From Achromobacter xylosoxidans (GTDB lineage: Bacteria > Pseudomonadota > Gammaproteobacteria > Burkholderiales > Burkholderiaceae_B): 64,000 nt of DNA. The notes under the pieces are model-generated. The model worked only from the letters and a program-made list of their open reading frames with translations, searched no databases and had not been told where the DNA came from. Of this stretch, positions 36,130 to 45,400 are shown piece after piece (position 1 is the stretch's first letter; the number at the start of each line of letters is the position of its first letter). The DNA lies in the NCBI RefSeq assembly GCF_001457475.1, contig NZ_LN831029.1:3410001-3474000 (forward strand), in the 5' to 3' direction. The translations under genes were made by a program, and so were the position numbers.

Positions 36130-36260
36130 CATCCACCCCTTGGCATTGTTGGCATGAGCCATTCAAACGATGGCTATGGCGCTAGCCTAGTCAACCCGGG
36201 GGTCCCGGCTTAGTACCAAACCGCCGGACTTGATGGTGCCAGGCCGGCGGGCGACCCGCT

Positions 36261-37190
36261 TCAACGCGCGCCGGCCGCCAGCGCCCGCGCATACAGCGCC
36301 GCCACCGCGCAACTGTCGACCCGCGCCTGCACCGCGTCCGAACGGCTGGTCAGCAGCACCGGCACGCGCGTGCCCAGCACCAGCCCGGCGGTGGCCGCGC
36401 CAGCCAGCCAGGTCAGTTCCTTGTAGAGCATGTTGCCGGCCTCGATATCGGGCACCAGCAGGATGTCGGCATCGCCCGCCACCGGCGAGACGATGCCCTT
36501 CTGCTCGGCCGCCTGGCGCGAAATGGCGTTGTCGAACGCCAGCGGACCGTCGATCTGGCCGCCGCGGATCTGCTGGCGGTCGGCCATCTTCGACAACGCC
36601 GCCGCGTCCAGCGTGGCCGGCATGGCCGGGTTGACCGATTCGGTGGCGCACAGCACCGCCACCTTGGGCCGCGCCACGCCCAGCGCATGCGCCAGGTCGA
36701 TGGCGTTCTGCGCGATGTCGGCCTTCTCCTGCAGGGTAGGGGCGATGTTGACGGCGGCGTCGGTCAGGATGAACAGCTTGGGATACGCGGCCGCCGCCAT
36801 CACGAAGGCATGGCTGATGCGCCGGGCCGTGCGCAGCCCGGATTCGCGCGCCACCACCGCCGACATGAAATGGTCGGTGTGCAGGCTGCCCTTCATCAGC
36901 ATGCCGACCGCGCCGTCGCGCGCCAGGCCGGCCGCGGCGCGCGCGGCCAGCGCCTCGTCGTCGGGCGTGTCGACGATCTCCAGCGAGCCGGCGCGCAGGC
37001 CCAGCTCGGCCATCAGGTCGGCCAGCCGGGCCGCCGGCCCGACCAGCAGCGGCTCGATGTAGCCGGCTTCGCGCGCCTGCACCGCGGCGCCCAGGCTGGA
37101 AGCGCACAGCGGATAGGCCACCGCCGTGCGCACCCGCCCGGCCGACAGCGCCGCAGCCCGCAGCGGCTCGAACAAGCGGTCGCTGGCCAT
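36261..37190 (-). CDS. pta: Phosphate acetyltransferase (short form, taurine/sulfonate pathway)
   Basis: The product has 309 residues, the length of the catalytic PTA_PTB domain alone, and lacks the N-terminal DRTGG/regulatory parts of long Pta proteins. Conserved stretches include GAVGMLMKGSLHTDHFMSAVV, FVMAAAAYPKLFILTDAAVNI and DILLVPDIEAGNMLYKEL. It converts acetyl phosphate and CoA to acetyl-CoA. It lies 4 bp downstream of xsc, whose product releases acetyl phosphate from sulfoacetaldehyde, so the pair forms the terminal steps of taurine or related sulfonate use. Confidence 0.9.
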   Translation of the reverse strand: MASDRLFEPLRAAALSAGRVRTAVAYPLCASSLGAAVQAREAGYIEPLLVGPAARLADLMAELGLRAGSLEIVDTPDDEALAARAAAGLARDGAVGMLMKGSLHTDHFMSAVVARESGLRTARRISHAFVMAAAAYPKLFILTDAAVNIAPTLQEKADIAQNAIDLAHALGVARPKVAVLCATESVNPAMPATLDAAALSKMADRQQIRGGQIDGPLAFDNAISRQAAEQKGIVSPVAGDADILLVPDIEAGNMLYKELTWLAGAATAGLVLGTRVPVLLTSRSDAVQARVDSCAVAALYARALAAGAR

Positions 37191-37194
37191 GGCG

Positions 37195-39006
37195 TCAGCC
37201 GCGCACCGGGTCGATCGGCAGCGGCACCTCGCCCGGCTGGAACGGCTGGTTGACGTAGCGCTTGTACTTGTCCAGCAGGCGCAGCGGCTGCTTGAGCGCG
37301 TCGCGGCGGAACGGATCGCCCAGCTCCTGGCTCACCATCATCTCCAGCACCGTGGTCTTGCCCTCGGACTGCGCCTTGCACGCGGCCTGCAGCGCCGCGC
37401 CGACTTGGTCGGCATGCTCGACCCGGATGCCCTCGGCGCCCATGGCCCGCGCCAGTTCCGCGAAGTTGGGGTTCTGCAGGTTGCTGCCGACGAAGCGGCG
37501 GCCGTAGAAGTCCACCTGGTTCTTCTTTTCCGCGCCCCACTGGCCGTTGTGGAACACCACCGCCGTGACCGGGATGCGCTCGCGCACGCAGGTCAGCAGT
37601 TCCTGGAAGCTCATGCACCAGGCGCCATCGCCAACGTAGGCCACCGCCGGCCGGTCGGGCCGGCCCAGCTTGGCGCCGATCAGCGCGGGCAGCGCGTAGC
37701 CGCAGTTGCCGAAGCTCATGGCGGCCAGCATCGAATCCGGTTCGTCGAAGCGCAGGTAGCTGTTGGACACCGAGCAGATGTTGCCGATGTCGGTGGACAC
37801 CATCACATGCTTGGGCATGGCACGCTCCAGTTCGCGCAGCATGCGGCGCGGATGCATGCGGCCGCCGCCGTGCTCGATGATGTCCAGGCTCCAGTCGTCG
37901 CGCTCGTGCGACCAGCCGTCCAGTTCCTTTTCCCAGGCGCTTTTCTGCGCCGCGATCTCTTCGCCGCGCGCCGCCTTGGTGGCCACGCAGGCGACCTCGC
38001 GATCGCGCAGCTTCGCGGCCAGCGCCGCCGCCGCCGGCTTGGCATCGCCGCAGATGCCCACCGACACCGGCCGCACCAGGCCCAGCATGCGGTGGTCGGC
38101 ATCGACCTGGATGATGCGCGCGTTCTGCGGCCAGTAGTCCAGCCCGTGCTGCGGCAAGGTGCCGAAAGGCCCCAGGCGCGTGCCCAGCGCCAGCACCACG
38201 TCGGCCTGCGACAGCAGCTTCATGCCGGCCTTGGAGCCCTGGTAGCCCAGCGGCCCGCACCACAGCGGATGGCTGGCCGGAAAGGCGTCGTTGTGCAGGT
38301 AGCTGGTGACCACCGGCGCGCCCAGCAGTTCGGCCAGCGCCACGCATTCGGCCTGGCCGGCCGAGAACAGCACGCCGCCGCCGGCGACGATCACCGGGAA
38401 CTTCGCCCCGGCCAGCAGGCGGGCGGCCGCTTCCAGGTCTTCTTCCGAACCGGGGCCGCGGCGGATGCGGCGCGGCTCCGGAATCGCCACGTCGATCTCG
38501 CCGTAGAAATAGTCGCGCGGGATGTTCAGCTGGGTCGGGCCGCGCTCGGCCAGCGCGTTGTCGAAGGCCTTGGCGGTGAATTCAGCCATGCGGTCGGGCC
38601 GGTTGACGTGCGCCTGGTACTTGGTGATGCGCGAGAAGATCGGCAGCTGCTCGGTTTCCTGGAAGCCGCCCAGGCCCATGCCGGAGGTGCCGGTCTCGGG
38701 CGTGATGGCCACCACCGGGCTGTGGGCCCAGTAGGCCGCGGCCACGCCGGTGACGAAGTTGGTGATGCCGGGGCCGTTCTGCGCGATGCAGACGCCGTGG
38801 CGGCCGGTGACGCGCGAATAGCCGTCGGCCATGTGGGCGGCGCCCTGCTCGTGCACCGTCGGCACGAAGCGGATGCCGGCGGCGGGGAACAGGTCCAGCG
38901 CGTCCATGAAGGCCGAACCGACGATGCCGAAAACGTCCTTGACGCCCTGCGCCACCAGCGTCTCGACAAACGCTTCGCTGGGGGTCATGTGTTGTTTGCT
39001 GCTCAT
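37195..39006 (-). CDS. xsc: Sulfoacetaldehyde acetyltransferase (ThDP enzyme)
   Basis: The product has 603 residues. It converts sulfoacetaldehyde and phosphate to acetyl phosphate and sulfite. The ThDP-enzyme layout is clear: the activating Glu in FVPTVHEQGAAHMADGYSR at the N-terminus, a central domain with VIVAGGGVLFSAGQAE, and the ThDP motif GDGAWCMSFQELLTCVRERI, then HNGQWG. The block GPTQLNIPRDYFYGEIDVAI and the C-terminal part (KYKRYVNQPFQPGEVPLP) are characteristic of Xsc rather than acetolactate synthase. RBS AGGAGAGAGACC precedes the ATG at 39006. It is divergent from an IclR regulator and followed by pta. Confidence 0.95.
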   Translation of the reverse strand: MSSKQHMTPSEAFVETLVAQGVKDVFGIVGSAFMDALDLFPAAGIRFVPTVHEQGAAHMADGYSRVTGRHGVCIAQNGPGITNFVTGVAAAYWAHSPVVAITPETGTSGMGLGGFQETEQLPIFSRITKYQAHVNRPDRMAEFTAKAFDNALAERGPTQLNIPRDYFYGEIDVAIPEPRRIRRGPGSEEDLEAAARLLAGAKFPVIVAGGGVLFSAGQAECVALAELLGAPVVTSYLHNDAFPASHPLWCGPLGYQGSKAGMKLLSQADVVLALGTRLGPFGTLPQHGLDYWPQNARIIQVDADHRMLGLVRPVSVGICGDAKPAAAALAAKLRDREVACVATKAARGEEIAAQKSAWEKELDGWSHERDDWSLDIIEHGGGRMHPRRMLRELERAMPKHVMVSTDIGNICSVSNSYLRFDEPDSMLAAMSFGNCGYALPALIGAKLGRPDRPAVAYVGDGAWCMSFQELLTCVRERIPVTAVVFHNGQWGAEKKNQVDFYGRRFVGSNLQNPNFAELARAMGAEGIRVEHADQVGAALQAACKAQSEGKTTVLEMMVSQELGDPFRRDALKQPLRLLDKYKRYVNQPFQPGEVPLPIDPVRG

Positions 39007-39166
39007 GGTCTCTCTCCTGGCGGGCCGGCGCGGCTTGGATTGCATATTGGCCGGGGTGAACCGATACTGCAGCAGAACTCCCGCATTTCCCACCCTGCAG
39101 CATTCCATTTTCTGCAGAATCCGCACCAACCTGGCGGCCTTTCGCCAAATCTTCAAATATTGAAAG
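39007..39166. promoter_or_regulatory. xsc / iclR divergent promoter region with three CTGCAG elements
   Basis: CTGCAG occurs at 39067-39072, 39095-39100 and 39112-39117, the last within the 10-bp palindrome TTCTGCAGAA. The cluster lies in the 160-bp gap between xsc and its presumed IclR regulator and is a reasonable operator candidate. By-eye evidence only. Confidence 0.45.
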
Positions 39167-39925
39167 ATGAAAGACGAATCCTCCGCGGCGCTGCGCGCGC
39201 TGACCCTGCTGGAACAGGTCGCCGGTTCCGAGGCGCCGGTATCGCTGGCGGCGCTGACCGACGCCACCGGCCTGCCCAAGCCCTCGGTGCTGCGCATCCT
39301 GTCGCGGCTGGTGGACGCCGGCATGCTGCTGCGCGAACCGGCAGGCAAGCGCTACATCACCGGCCCGCGCCTGGCGCTGCTGGCGCGCGACACCCTGCTC
39401 AATTCGCCGCTGCGGGCCGAGCGCCATCGCATCCTCGACAGCCTGGTCGACGAGATCGGCGAAACCTGCAACTGCACCATGCTGGACGGCGACGAGGTCA
39501 TCTACCTGGACCGGGTCGAGACCGCCTGGCCGCTGCGCGTCAACCTGCAGCCCGGCTCGCGCGTGCCGCTGCACTGCAGCGCCAGCGGCAAGCTGTTCCT
39601 GGCGCACATGCGGCGCGAGGCCCGCGCCCGGCTGCTGGCGGCGGCGCCGCTGCCGCGCTACACGCCCAACACGCTATGCGACACGGCCGCGCTGGAGCGC
39701 GAACTGCTGGCGATCCGCAAGGAAGGCGCCAGCTTCGACCGCGAGGAATTCCTGCTGGGCATCGTCTGCATGGCGGTGCCCATCATGCGCGGACGCCGCG
39801 CCATCGCCGCGGTGGCGCTGCACGCGCCGGTGGCGCGGCTGTCGATCGACGGCGCGCGCGCCTGGCTGCCGCGCATGCAGGAAGCGGCGCGGGCGCTGGC
39901 GGGCACCTACGAACCGTCGGCCTGA
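39167..39925 (+). CDS. IclR-family transcriptional regulator (probable xsc-pta regulator)
   Basis: The product has 252 residues. The winged HTH (about 5-70) reads LRALTLLEQVAGSEAPVSLAALTDATGLPKPSVLRILSRLVDAGML. The IclR effector domain (about 80-250) contains HCSASGKLFLAHM, ASFDREEFLLGIVCMAVPI and RRAIAAVALHAPVARLS. It is divergent from xsc across 160 bp. The xsc-pta operon is therefore its natural target. The effector, perhaps a sulfonate intermediate, is inferred. Confidence 0.92.
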   Translation: MKDESSAALRALTLLEQVAGSEAPVSLAALTDATGLPKPSVLRILSRLVDAGMLLREPAGKRYITGPRLALLARDTLLNSPLRAERHRILDSLVDEIGETCNCTMLDGDEVIYLDRVETAWPLRVNLQPGSRVPLHCSASGKLFLAHMRREARARLLAAAPLPRYTPNTLCDTAALERELLAIRKEGASFDREEFLLGIVCMAVPIMRGRRAIAAVALHAPVARLSIDGARAWLPRMQEAARALAGTYEPSA

Positions 39926-40043
39926 GCGCGGCGCGGCCGGCGCCCGCGCGCGCCTGGCCATCGCGCCGGGCCGCTCCGGAAGCGCCAGGCCTTACACTGT
40001 CGGCCGTATCCGTATTCATCGCAGTTCCTGCGAGAGCCTGACC

Positions 40044-41432
40044 GTGACCCAGACGCCCTTCACCACCCTGCCCCTTTTGCCCGCCCTGCTCGACAACCTG
40101 CAAAGCCTGGGGTTCGAGCAGATGACGCCGATCCAGGCGCAGAGCCTGCCGCTGATCCTGGAAGGCCGCGACCTGATCGCGCAGGCCAAGACCGGCAGCG
40201 GCAAGACCGCGGCCTTCGGCCTGGGCGTGTTGCAAAAGCTCGATCCCGCCCGCCTGGCGCCGCAGGCGCTGCTGCTCTGCCCGACCCGCGAGCTGGCCGA
40301 CCAGGTGGCGCAGGAGCTGCGCCGGCTGGCGCGCCAGATCGCCAACGTCAAGATCCTGACGCTATGCGGCGGCGCCGCGGCGCGCCCGCAGGCCGAATCG
40401 CTGGCGCGCGGCGCCCACATCGTGGTCGGCACGCCCGGCCGCATCCAGGACCACCTGGAGCGCGGCAGCCTGGACCTGTCCGGCCTGACCACGCTGGTGC
40501 TGGACGAAGCCGACCGCATGGTCGACATGGGCTTCTACGACGATATCGTGGCGATCGCCTCGCATTGCCCGGCCAAGCGCCAGACCCTGCTGTTCTCGGC
40601 CACCTACCCCGACAACATCCGCAAGCTGAGCGCGCGCTTTTTGCGCAACCCGGCCGAAGTCAAGGTCGAGGCCCAGCACGACGCCAGCCGCATCGAACAG
40701 ATCTTCTACGAGATCGACCCCGCCGAGCGCCTGGATGCCGTGGCCACGCTGCTGGCGCACTTCCGCCCGGTCTCCACGCTGGCTTTCTGCAACACCAAGA
40801 TCCGCAGCCACGACCTGGTCGAACGGCTCCAGGCCGCCGGCATCAGCGCCCTGGCGCTGAACGGCGACCTGGAACAGCGCGAACGCGACGAGATCCTGAT
40901 CCAGTTCGCCAACCAGAGCTGCGCCGTGCTGGTGGCCACCGACGTGGCCGCGCGCGGCCTGGACATCCAGAACCTGGGCGCGGTCATCAACGTCGACGTC
41001 ACCAAGGACACCGAAGTCCACGTGCACCGCATCGGCCGCAGCGGCCGCGGGGACCAGAAAGGCCTGGCCCTGAGCCTGTGCTCGCCCGACGAAATGCGCT
41101 GGGCCAACCTGATCGAGCAATACCAGGGCGCGCCCCTGACCTGGGGCGACCTCAAGTCGCTGCGCCCCAAGGCCGACCGGCCGCTGCGCGCGCCCATGGT
41201 GACCCTGTGCATCCAGGGCGGCAAGAAGGATAAGCTGCGCCCTGGCGACCTGCTGGGCGCCCTGACCGGCGACGGCGGCCTGGCCTTCGAGCAGGTCGGC
41301 AAGATCAACATCACCGAGTTCAACGCCTACGTGGCGCTGGACCGCAAGATCGCCAAGCAGGCCTTCTCGCGCCTGTCCAACAGCAACATCAAGGGCCGGC
41401 GCTTCCGCATGCGCTACCTCGAGGAGCTGTAA
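40044..41432 (+). CDS. dbpA: ATP-dependent RNA helicase DbpA
   Basis: This 462-residue DEAD-box helicase acts in 50S ribosome assembly through 23S rRNA hairpin 92. Helicase motifs are present: AKTGSGKTAAFGL (I), PTRELADQV (Ia), VLDEADRMVDMGF (II), SATYP (III), ARGLDIQN (V) and HRIGRSGRG (VI). The C-terminal DbpA RNA-binding domain occupies about 385-460 (VTLCIQGGKKDKLRPGDLLGALTGDGGLA, then VALDRKIAKQAF). GTG at 40044 is the start that matches the family N-terminus FTTLPLLPALLDNLQSLGFEQMTPIQ. Confidence 0.95.
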   Translation: MTQTPFTTLPLLPALLDNLQSLGFEQMTPIQAQSLPLILEGRDLIAQAKTGSGKTAAFGLGVLQKLDPARLAPQALLLCPTRELADQVAQELRRLARQIANVKILTLCGGAAARPQAESLARGAHIVVGTPGRIQDHLERGSLDLSGLTTLVLDEADRMVDMGFYDDIVAIASHCPAKRQTLLFSATYPDNIRKLSARFLRNPAEVKVEAQHDASRIEQIFYEIDPAERLDAVATLLAHFRPVSTLAFCNTKIRSHDLVERLQAAGISALALNGDLEQRERDEILIQFANQSCAVLVATDVAARGLDIQNLGAVINVDVTKDTEVHVHRIGRSGRGDQKGLALSLCSPDEMRWANLIEQYQGAPLTWGDLKSLRPKADRPLRAPMVTLCIQGGKKDKLRPGDLLGALTGDGGLAFEQVGKINITEFNAYVALDRKIAKQAFSRLSNSNIKGRRFRMRYLEEL

Positions 41433-41490
41433 CGACTAAAATAGTCCGTTTTTGCTCATTCCCGGCGCCGCCTGCCCGGCGCCCCCCGTC

Positions 41491-42123
41491 ATGACCTACA
41501 CCGCCAAAGAAATCTTCAAGACCCTGCAAGGCGAAGGCGCCCACGCGGGCCGCGCGGCGGTCTTCTGCCGGTTCGCGGGCTGTAATCTCTGGACCGGCCG
41601 CGAGAGCGACCGCGCCAGCGCCGCCTGCACCTTCTGCGACACCGACTTCATCGGCACCGACGGCGACGGCGGCGGCAAATTCGCCAGCCCCGAACTGCTC
41701 GCCGATGCCATCGAGGCCGCCTGGGGTCCCGACACCGCCAACCGCTACATCGTCTTCACCGGCGGCGAACCGCTGCTGCAACTGGACGAAGCGCTGCTGG
41801 CCGTCGTCCACGCGCGCGGCTTCACCGTCGCCATCGAAACCAACGGCACCGTCCAGCCGCCCCCCGGCATCGACTGGATCTGCGTCAGCCCCAAGGGCAC
41901 CGCCCCCGTCGTCATCGAACGCGGCAACGAACTCAAGCTGGTCTACCCCCAGGCCAACGCCCTGCCCCCGCGCTTCGAACACCTGGACTTCGACCACTTC
42001 TTCCTGCAACCCATGGACGGCCCCGCCCGCCTGGCCAACACCGAACAGGCCGTCCAATACTGCATGCAGCACCCGCAATGGCGCCTGAGCCTGCAGACCC
42101 ATAAATACATAGGCATTCCATGA
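41491..42123 (+). CDS. queE: 7-carboxy-7-deazaguanine synthase
   Basis: The product is a 210-residue radical SAM enzyme that converts 6-carboxytetrahydropterin to 7-carboxy-7-deazaguanine in queuosine (preQ0) synthesis. The cluster motif is the expanded CX14CX2C form: CNLWTGRESDRASAACTFC (first Cys at about 33), typical of betaproteobacterial QueE rather than CX3CX2C. It also has FKTLQGEGAHAGRAAVF, TGGEPLLQLD and AIETNGT. The ATG at 41491 gives the family start MTYTAKEIF. It overlaps queD by ATGA. Confidence 0.95.
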   Translation: MTYTAKEIFKTLQGEGAHAGRAAVFCRFAGCNLWTGRESDRASAACTFCDTDFIGTDGDGGGKFASPELLADAIEAAWGPDTANRYIVFTGGEPLLQLDEALLAVVHARGFTVAIETNGTVQPPPGIDWICVSPKGTAPVVIERGNELKLVYPQANALPPRFEHLDFDHFFLQPMDGPARLANTEQAVQYCMQHPQWRLSLQTHKYIGIP

Positions 42124-42563
42124 TTTCCGTGACCCGCAGGCTTGAATTCGACGCCGGCCACCGCATTCCCGACCACCGCAGCCAGTGCCGCAACCTGCAC
42201 GGCCACCGCTATGTGCTCGAAATCACCCTGACCGGCGACATCGTCCAGGCCCCGGGCGAGTCCGACAACGGCATGCTGATGGACTTCGCCGACATCAAGC
42301 GCATCGCCAAGGCCCACATCGTCGACGTCTGGGACCACGCCTTCCTGGTCTACGAAGGCGACACCGCCGTGCGCGGCTTCCTGGACTCGATGCCCGGCCA
42401 CAAGACCGTGGTGCTGGACCGCATCCCCACCGCCGAGAACCTGGCCGCCATCATCTTCGAGATCCTGGCCCCGCACTACCACGGCCACTACGGCGCCGAC
42501 CTGCGCCTGACCCGCGTGCGCCTGTACGAAACGCCCAATTGCTGGGCCGATTGCAACGGCTGA
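42120..42563 (+). CDS. queD: 6-carboxy-5,6,7,8-tetrahydropterin synthase
   Basis: This 147-residue T-fold enzyme converts dihydroneopterin triphosphate to 6-carboxytetrahydropterin, the substrate of QueE. The zinc ligands are His14 (FDAGHRI), His27 and His29 (NLHGHRY). The catalytic Cys is Cys23. The DFADIK motif and the C-terminal VRLYETPNCWADC are present. It is translationally coupled to queE. The upstream GTP cyclohydrolase step is supplied by folE at 6595. Confidence 0.95.
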   Translation: MISVTRRLEFDAGHRIPDHRSQCRNLHGHRYVLEITLTGDIVQAPGESDNGMLMDFADIKRIAKAHIVDVWDHAFLVYEGDTAVRGFLDSMPGHKTVVLDRIPTAENLAAIIFEILAPHYHGHYGADLRLTRVRLYETPNCWADCNG

Positions 42564-42878
42564 TGCCCCTATGGGCGGCCGGCATGGCCACCCGCAAATC
42601 GACGTGACAGCATGCGCCTGCCGCCTGGCGCGGCAACGCTTGCCGGGCGCTCGTTGCCCATGGCAGGCACGGATGATTGCCGGCGTGGGCTGACGCCAGG
42701 CTCGCGGCAGCCCGGCCGCCCTGCATCACGCGCCCCGCCGCGCCAAAGCCGCCCGTTCGCCCCTCACCTTTCCACTCACGGAAAACCCGCCCCTGATTTT
42801 CCCGATTGAAAAAATCAATGGAGATCTTCGCCATTTTCAATTAATAGTAAGCTAATAGATAGGATACAATCGATTTCC
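42564..42878. promoter_or_regulatory. Intergenic region upstream of the MarR-headed efflux operon
   Basis: This is a 315-bp stretch. The first 200 bp are GC-rich with no supported gene. The last 100 bp are AT-rich and carry a perfect 8-bp inverted repeat ATTGAAAA (42805-42812) / TTTTCAAT (42834-42841). There is also a tighter dyad ATTGA-A5-TCAAT (42805-42819) and a -10-like TACAAT at 42865-42870. MarR proteins usually bind such dyads over their own promoter. Confidence 0.5.
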
Positions 42879-43352
42879 ATGGACACCCCCACCGACTCCC
42901 AACTCATGGCCACCACCGCCAACCTGATGGTGCTGTCGCGCGCCTATCGCGGCGCCGCCGACAAGGCCCTGGCCGACTACGGCCTGTCGCAAGCCACCGC
43001 CTGGCCCGTGATCCTGGCCGGCCGGCTGGGCGACGGCGTGCGCCAGGGCGCGCTGGCCGAGGCCCTGGGGGTCGAAGGTCCGTCGCTGGTGCGCGTGCTG
43101 GACCAGTTGGTCGCCGCCGGCCTGATGGAACGGCGCGAAGACCCGCACGACCGCCGCGCCAAGACCCTGCACCTGACCGACGCCGGCCACGCCCTGCGCA
43201 AGCAGGTCGAGGACGTGCTGGTGGAACTGCGCCGGCGCCTGTTCGACGGCGTCAGCGAAGCCGACCTGCAAGCCTGCCTGCGGGTGTTCGATGCGCTCAA
43301 GGCCGCGCTGGGCCGCAGCGCCGCCGGGGCCCAGGAGGACCCGCGGCCATGA
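42879..43352 (+). CDS. MarR-family transcriptional regulator
   Basis: The product has 157 residues with the MarR winged helix: QATAWPVILAGRLGDGVRQGALAEALGVEGPSLVRVLDQLVAAGLMERREDPHDRRAKTLHLTDAG (about 36-105). The DxR wing (DPHDRRAKT) is intact. Flanking helices form the dimer interface. The stop overlaps the FUSC transporter start by ATGA, so it heads and probably represses the efflux operon. The ligand is perhaps an aromatic acid, by analogy with AaeB-type pumps. Confidence 0.92.
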   Translation: MDTPTDSQLMATTANLMVLSRAYRGAADKALADYGLSQATAWPVILAGRLGDGVRQGALAEALGVEGPSLVRVLDQLVAAGLMERREDPHDRRAKTLHLTDAGHALRKQVEDVLVELRRRLFDGVSEADLQACLRVFDALKAALGRSAAGAQEDPRP

Positions 43353-45400
43353 AACTGCCCAACGTCCGCGAGACGATCTTCTCCCTCAAGAGCTACCTGA
43401 GCGCCATCATGGCGCTCTATCTTTCGTACAGCATCGGCCTGCCACGCCCGTTCTGGGCCATGACCACCGCCTACATCGTGGCCCAGCCCTGGTCGGGCGC
43501 GGTGCGCTCCAAGGCGCTATACCGCCTGGTCGGCACCTTCTGCGGCTCGGCCATGACCGTCTACATGGTGCCGCGCCTGTCCAATTCGCCCGTCGTCATG
43601 ACCGCCGCCATGGTGGCCTGGGTCGGCTTCTGCCTGTACCTGTCGGTGCTGGACCGCACGCCGCGCTCATACCTGTTCATGCTGGCCGGCTACACCGCCG
43701 CCATGATCGGCTTTCCCAGCGTCACCGACCCGTCGCAGGTGTTCGACACCGCGCTGGCGCGGGTCGAGGAAATCAGCCTGGGCATCGTCTGCGCCACGCT
43801 GGTCCACAGCATCGTGCTGCCGCGCGGCCTGGCGCCGGCGCTGACGCTGCAGCTGGACAAGGCGGTGCGCGACGCCAAGCTCTGGATCCACGACACCCTG
43901 AGCGGCAAGACCGCCGAACAGAAAGACCGCGACCGCCGCGAACTGGCCAACGACATCACCCAGCTGCGCCTGCTGTCGACCCACGTGCCGTTCGATACCG
44001 GCAACCTGCGCTGGACCGCCGGCGCGGTGCGCGCCATGCAGGACCAGATCGCCGCGCTCACGCCCGCCGTGTCCGCCGTCGAAGACCGCATGCGCGCATT
44101 GCAGGCCGACGGCCAGACGCTGCCCGAGCCTGTCTCGCAGGTGCTGGCCGACATCTCCGAATGGATCAACGCGGGCGCCCAGGCCACCCATGAAACCGCC
44201 GTGCACCTGCGCGCCGCCGTTTCCCGCCTGACGCCCGCCATCGACAGCCATTCCGGCTGGCGCGACGCGCTGCTGGCCAGCCTGATGACGCGGCTGCGCG
44301 AACTGATCGACACCTATGACGAATGCCTGGCGCTGCGCCGCGAGATCCGCGCCGGCCTGGCCGGCGCGCCGCTGCGCACCACGCGCGCTCCCGCCCGCAC
44401 CGCGCCCAACCGCGCCCTGCACCGCGACCGCGGCATGGCGCTGCTGTCGGCCGCCGCCGCCGGCGTCGCCATCTCGGTCGTCTGCCTGTTCTGGATCGGC
44501 ACGGCCTGGAGCAACGGCGCCACCGCCGCCCTGATGGCCGCCATCTTCAGCTGCTTCTTCGCCTCGCAGGACAACCCGGTGCCGGGCATCATGCAGTTCC
44601 TGACCTACACGGTGTATTCGATCCCGCTGTCGGCGCTGTACCTGCTGGGCATCATGCCGGCCATCCATTCGTTCGAGATGCTGGCGCTGGCGATGCTGCC
44701 CACCGCCTTCGTGCTCGGCATCTTCATCGCGCGGCCGGCGTCCACCGGCAAGGCCATGGCGGTGCTGTTCGGCTTCCTGGGCACCATGGCGCTGCAGGAC
44801 ACCCATACCGCCGACCTGGTGTCGTTCATCGACACGCAGGTGGCGCAATGCATGGGCGTGGCCACCGCCGCCATCATCGCCGCCATCTTCCGCACCGTCA
44901 GCGCCGACTGGAGCGCGCGCCGCATCCAGGCCGCCAACTGGAACGAACTGGCCACGCTGGCCAGTTCGCCGCGCGCCCCGGCCCGCCACACCTACGCCGC
45001 CCGCATGCTAGACCGCATCGGCCTGCTGCAACCGCGCCTGGCGATGGCCAAGCGCCCCGACGACCTGGTCGCCGCCGACGCGCTCAAGGACCTGCGCGTG
45101 GGCCGCGACATCACCGAACTGCAACGCGCCCGCCGCCACCTGCCCATGGCCGACGCCACCATCGTGCCCGTGCTCGACAGCCTGGCGCGTTTCTTCCGCG
45201 AGCGCTCGAACTGGCGCGGCGGCGACAAGGCGCCGGAGATGCTGGCGCAGATCGATCGCGCCCTGGCCAGCGTCAGCGCCACGCCCGGCACCGTCGCCGC
45301 GCGCGATCGCGCCGTGGTGGCCCTGGTCGGCCTGCGCCGCGCCTTCTTCCCCGAGGCGGCCGATTACCAACCCGCCCATCCCACGCTGGAAACACCATGA
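43349..45400 (+). CDS. FUSC-family inner-membrane efflux protein, AaeB-like
   Basis: The product has 683 residues, close to AaeB. It is two repeats of a membrane block and a cytoplasmic domain: TMs in about 15-165 (MALYLSYSIGLPRPFWAMTTAYIVAQPWSGAVRSKALYRLVGT is the FUSC start) and again at about 365-525 (GMALLSAAAAGVAISVVCLFWIGTAW). Soluble segments lie between and after. Relatives export p-hydroxybenzoate and other aromatic carboxylates with a membrane-fusion protein. It is coupled by ATGA to both the marR gene before it and the DUF1656 gene after it. Confidence 0.92.
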   Translation: MKLPNVRETIFSLKSYLSAIMALYLSYSIGLPRPFWAMTTAYIVAQPWSGAVRSKALYRLVGTFCGSAMTVYMVPRLSNSPVVMTAAMVAWVGFCLYLSVLDRTPRSYLFMLAGYTAAMIGFPSVTDPSQVFDTALARVEEISLGIVCATLVHSIVLPRGLAPALTLQLDKAVRDAKLWIHDTLSGKTAEQKDRDRRELANDITQLRLLSTHVPFDTGNLRWTAGAVRAMQDQIAALTPAVSAVEDRMRALQADGQTLPEPVSQVLADISEWINAGAQATHETAVHLRAAVSRLTPAIDSHSGWRDALLASLMTRLRELIDTYDECLALRREIRAGLAGAPLRTTRAPARTAPNRALHRDRGMALLSAAAAGVAISVVCLFWIGTAWSNGATAALMAAIFSCFFASQDNPVPGIMQFLTYTVYSIPLSALYLLGIMPAIHSFEMLALAMLPTAFVLGIFIARPASTGKAMAVLFGFLGTMALQDTHTADLVSFIDTQVAQCMGVATAAIIAAIFRTVSADWSARRIQAANWNELATLASSPRAPARHTYAARMLDRIGLLQPRLAMAKRPDDLVAADALKDLRVGRDITELQRARRHLPMADATIVPVLDSLARFFRERSNWRGGDKAPEMLAQIDRALASVSATPGTVAARDRAVVALVGLRRAFFPEAADYQPAHPTLETP

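Noticed and set aside
33769..36213. 814-codon plus-strand open frame opposite the ABC binding-protein and permease genes
   Set aside because: The opposite strand encodes two complete, well-conserved transporter genes. Stop-free antisense frames are expected at this GC content.
36163..36260. TTGACT as the promoter of the peptide-type ABC operon
   Set aside because: A -35-like hexamer is visible on the minus strand, but I found no acceptable -10 at 16-18 bp spacing.
41433..41460. GACTA-AAA-TAGTC followed by CGTTTTT after dbpA as a terminator
   Set aside because: The stem is only 5 bp and A/T-rich, too weak to call. It may equally be a promoter -10 region (TAAAAT) for queE.
41433..41490. preQ1 riboswitch upstream of queE
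   Set aside because: The 58-bp gap lacks the expected compact hairpin with a downstream A-rich tail and a complementary ribosome site.
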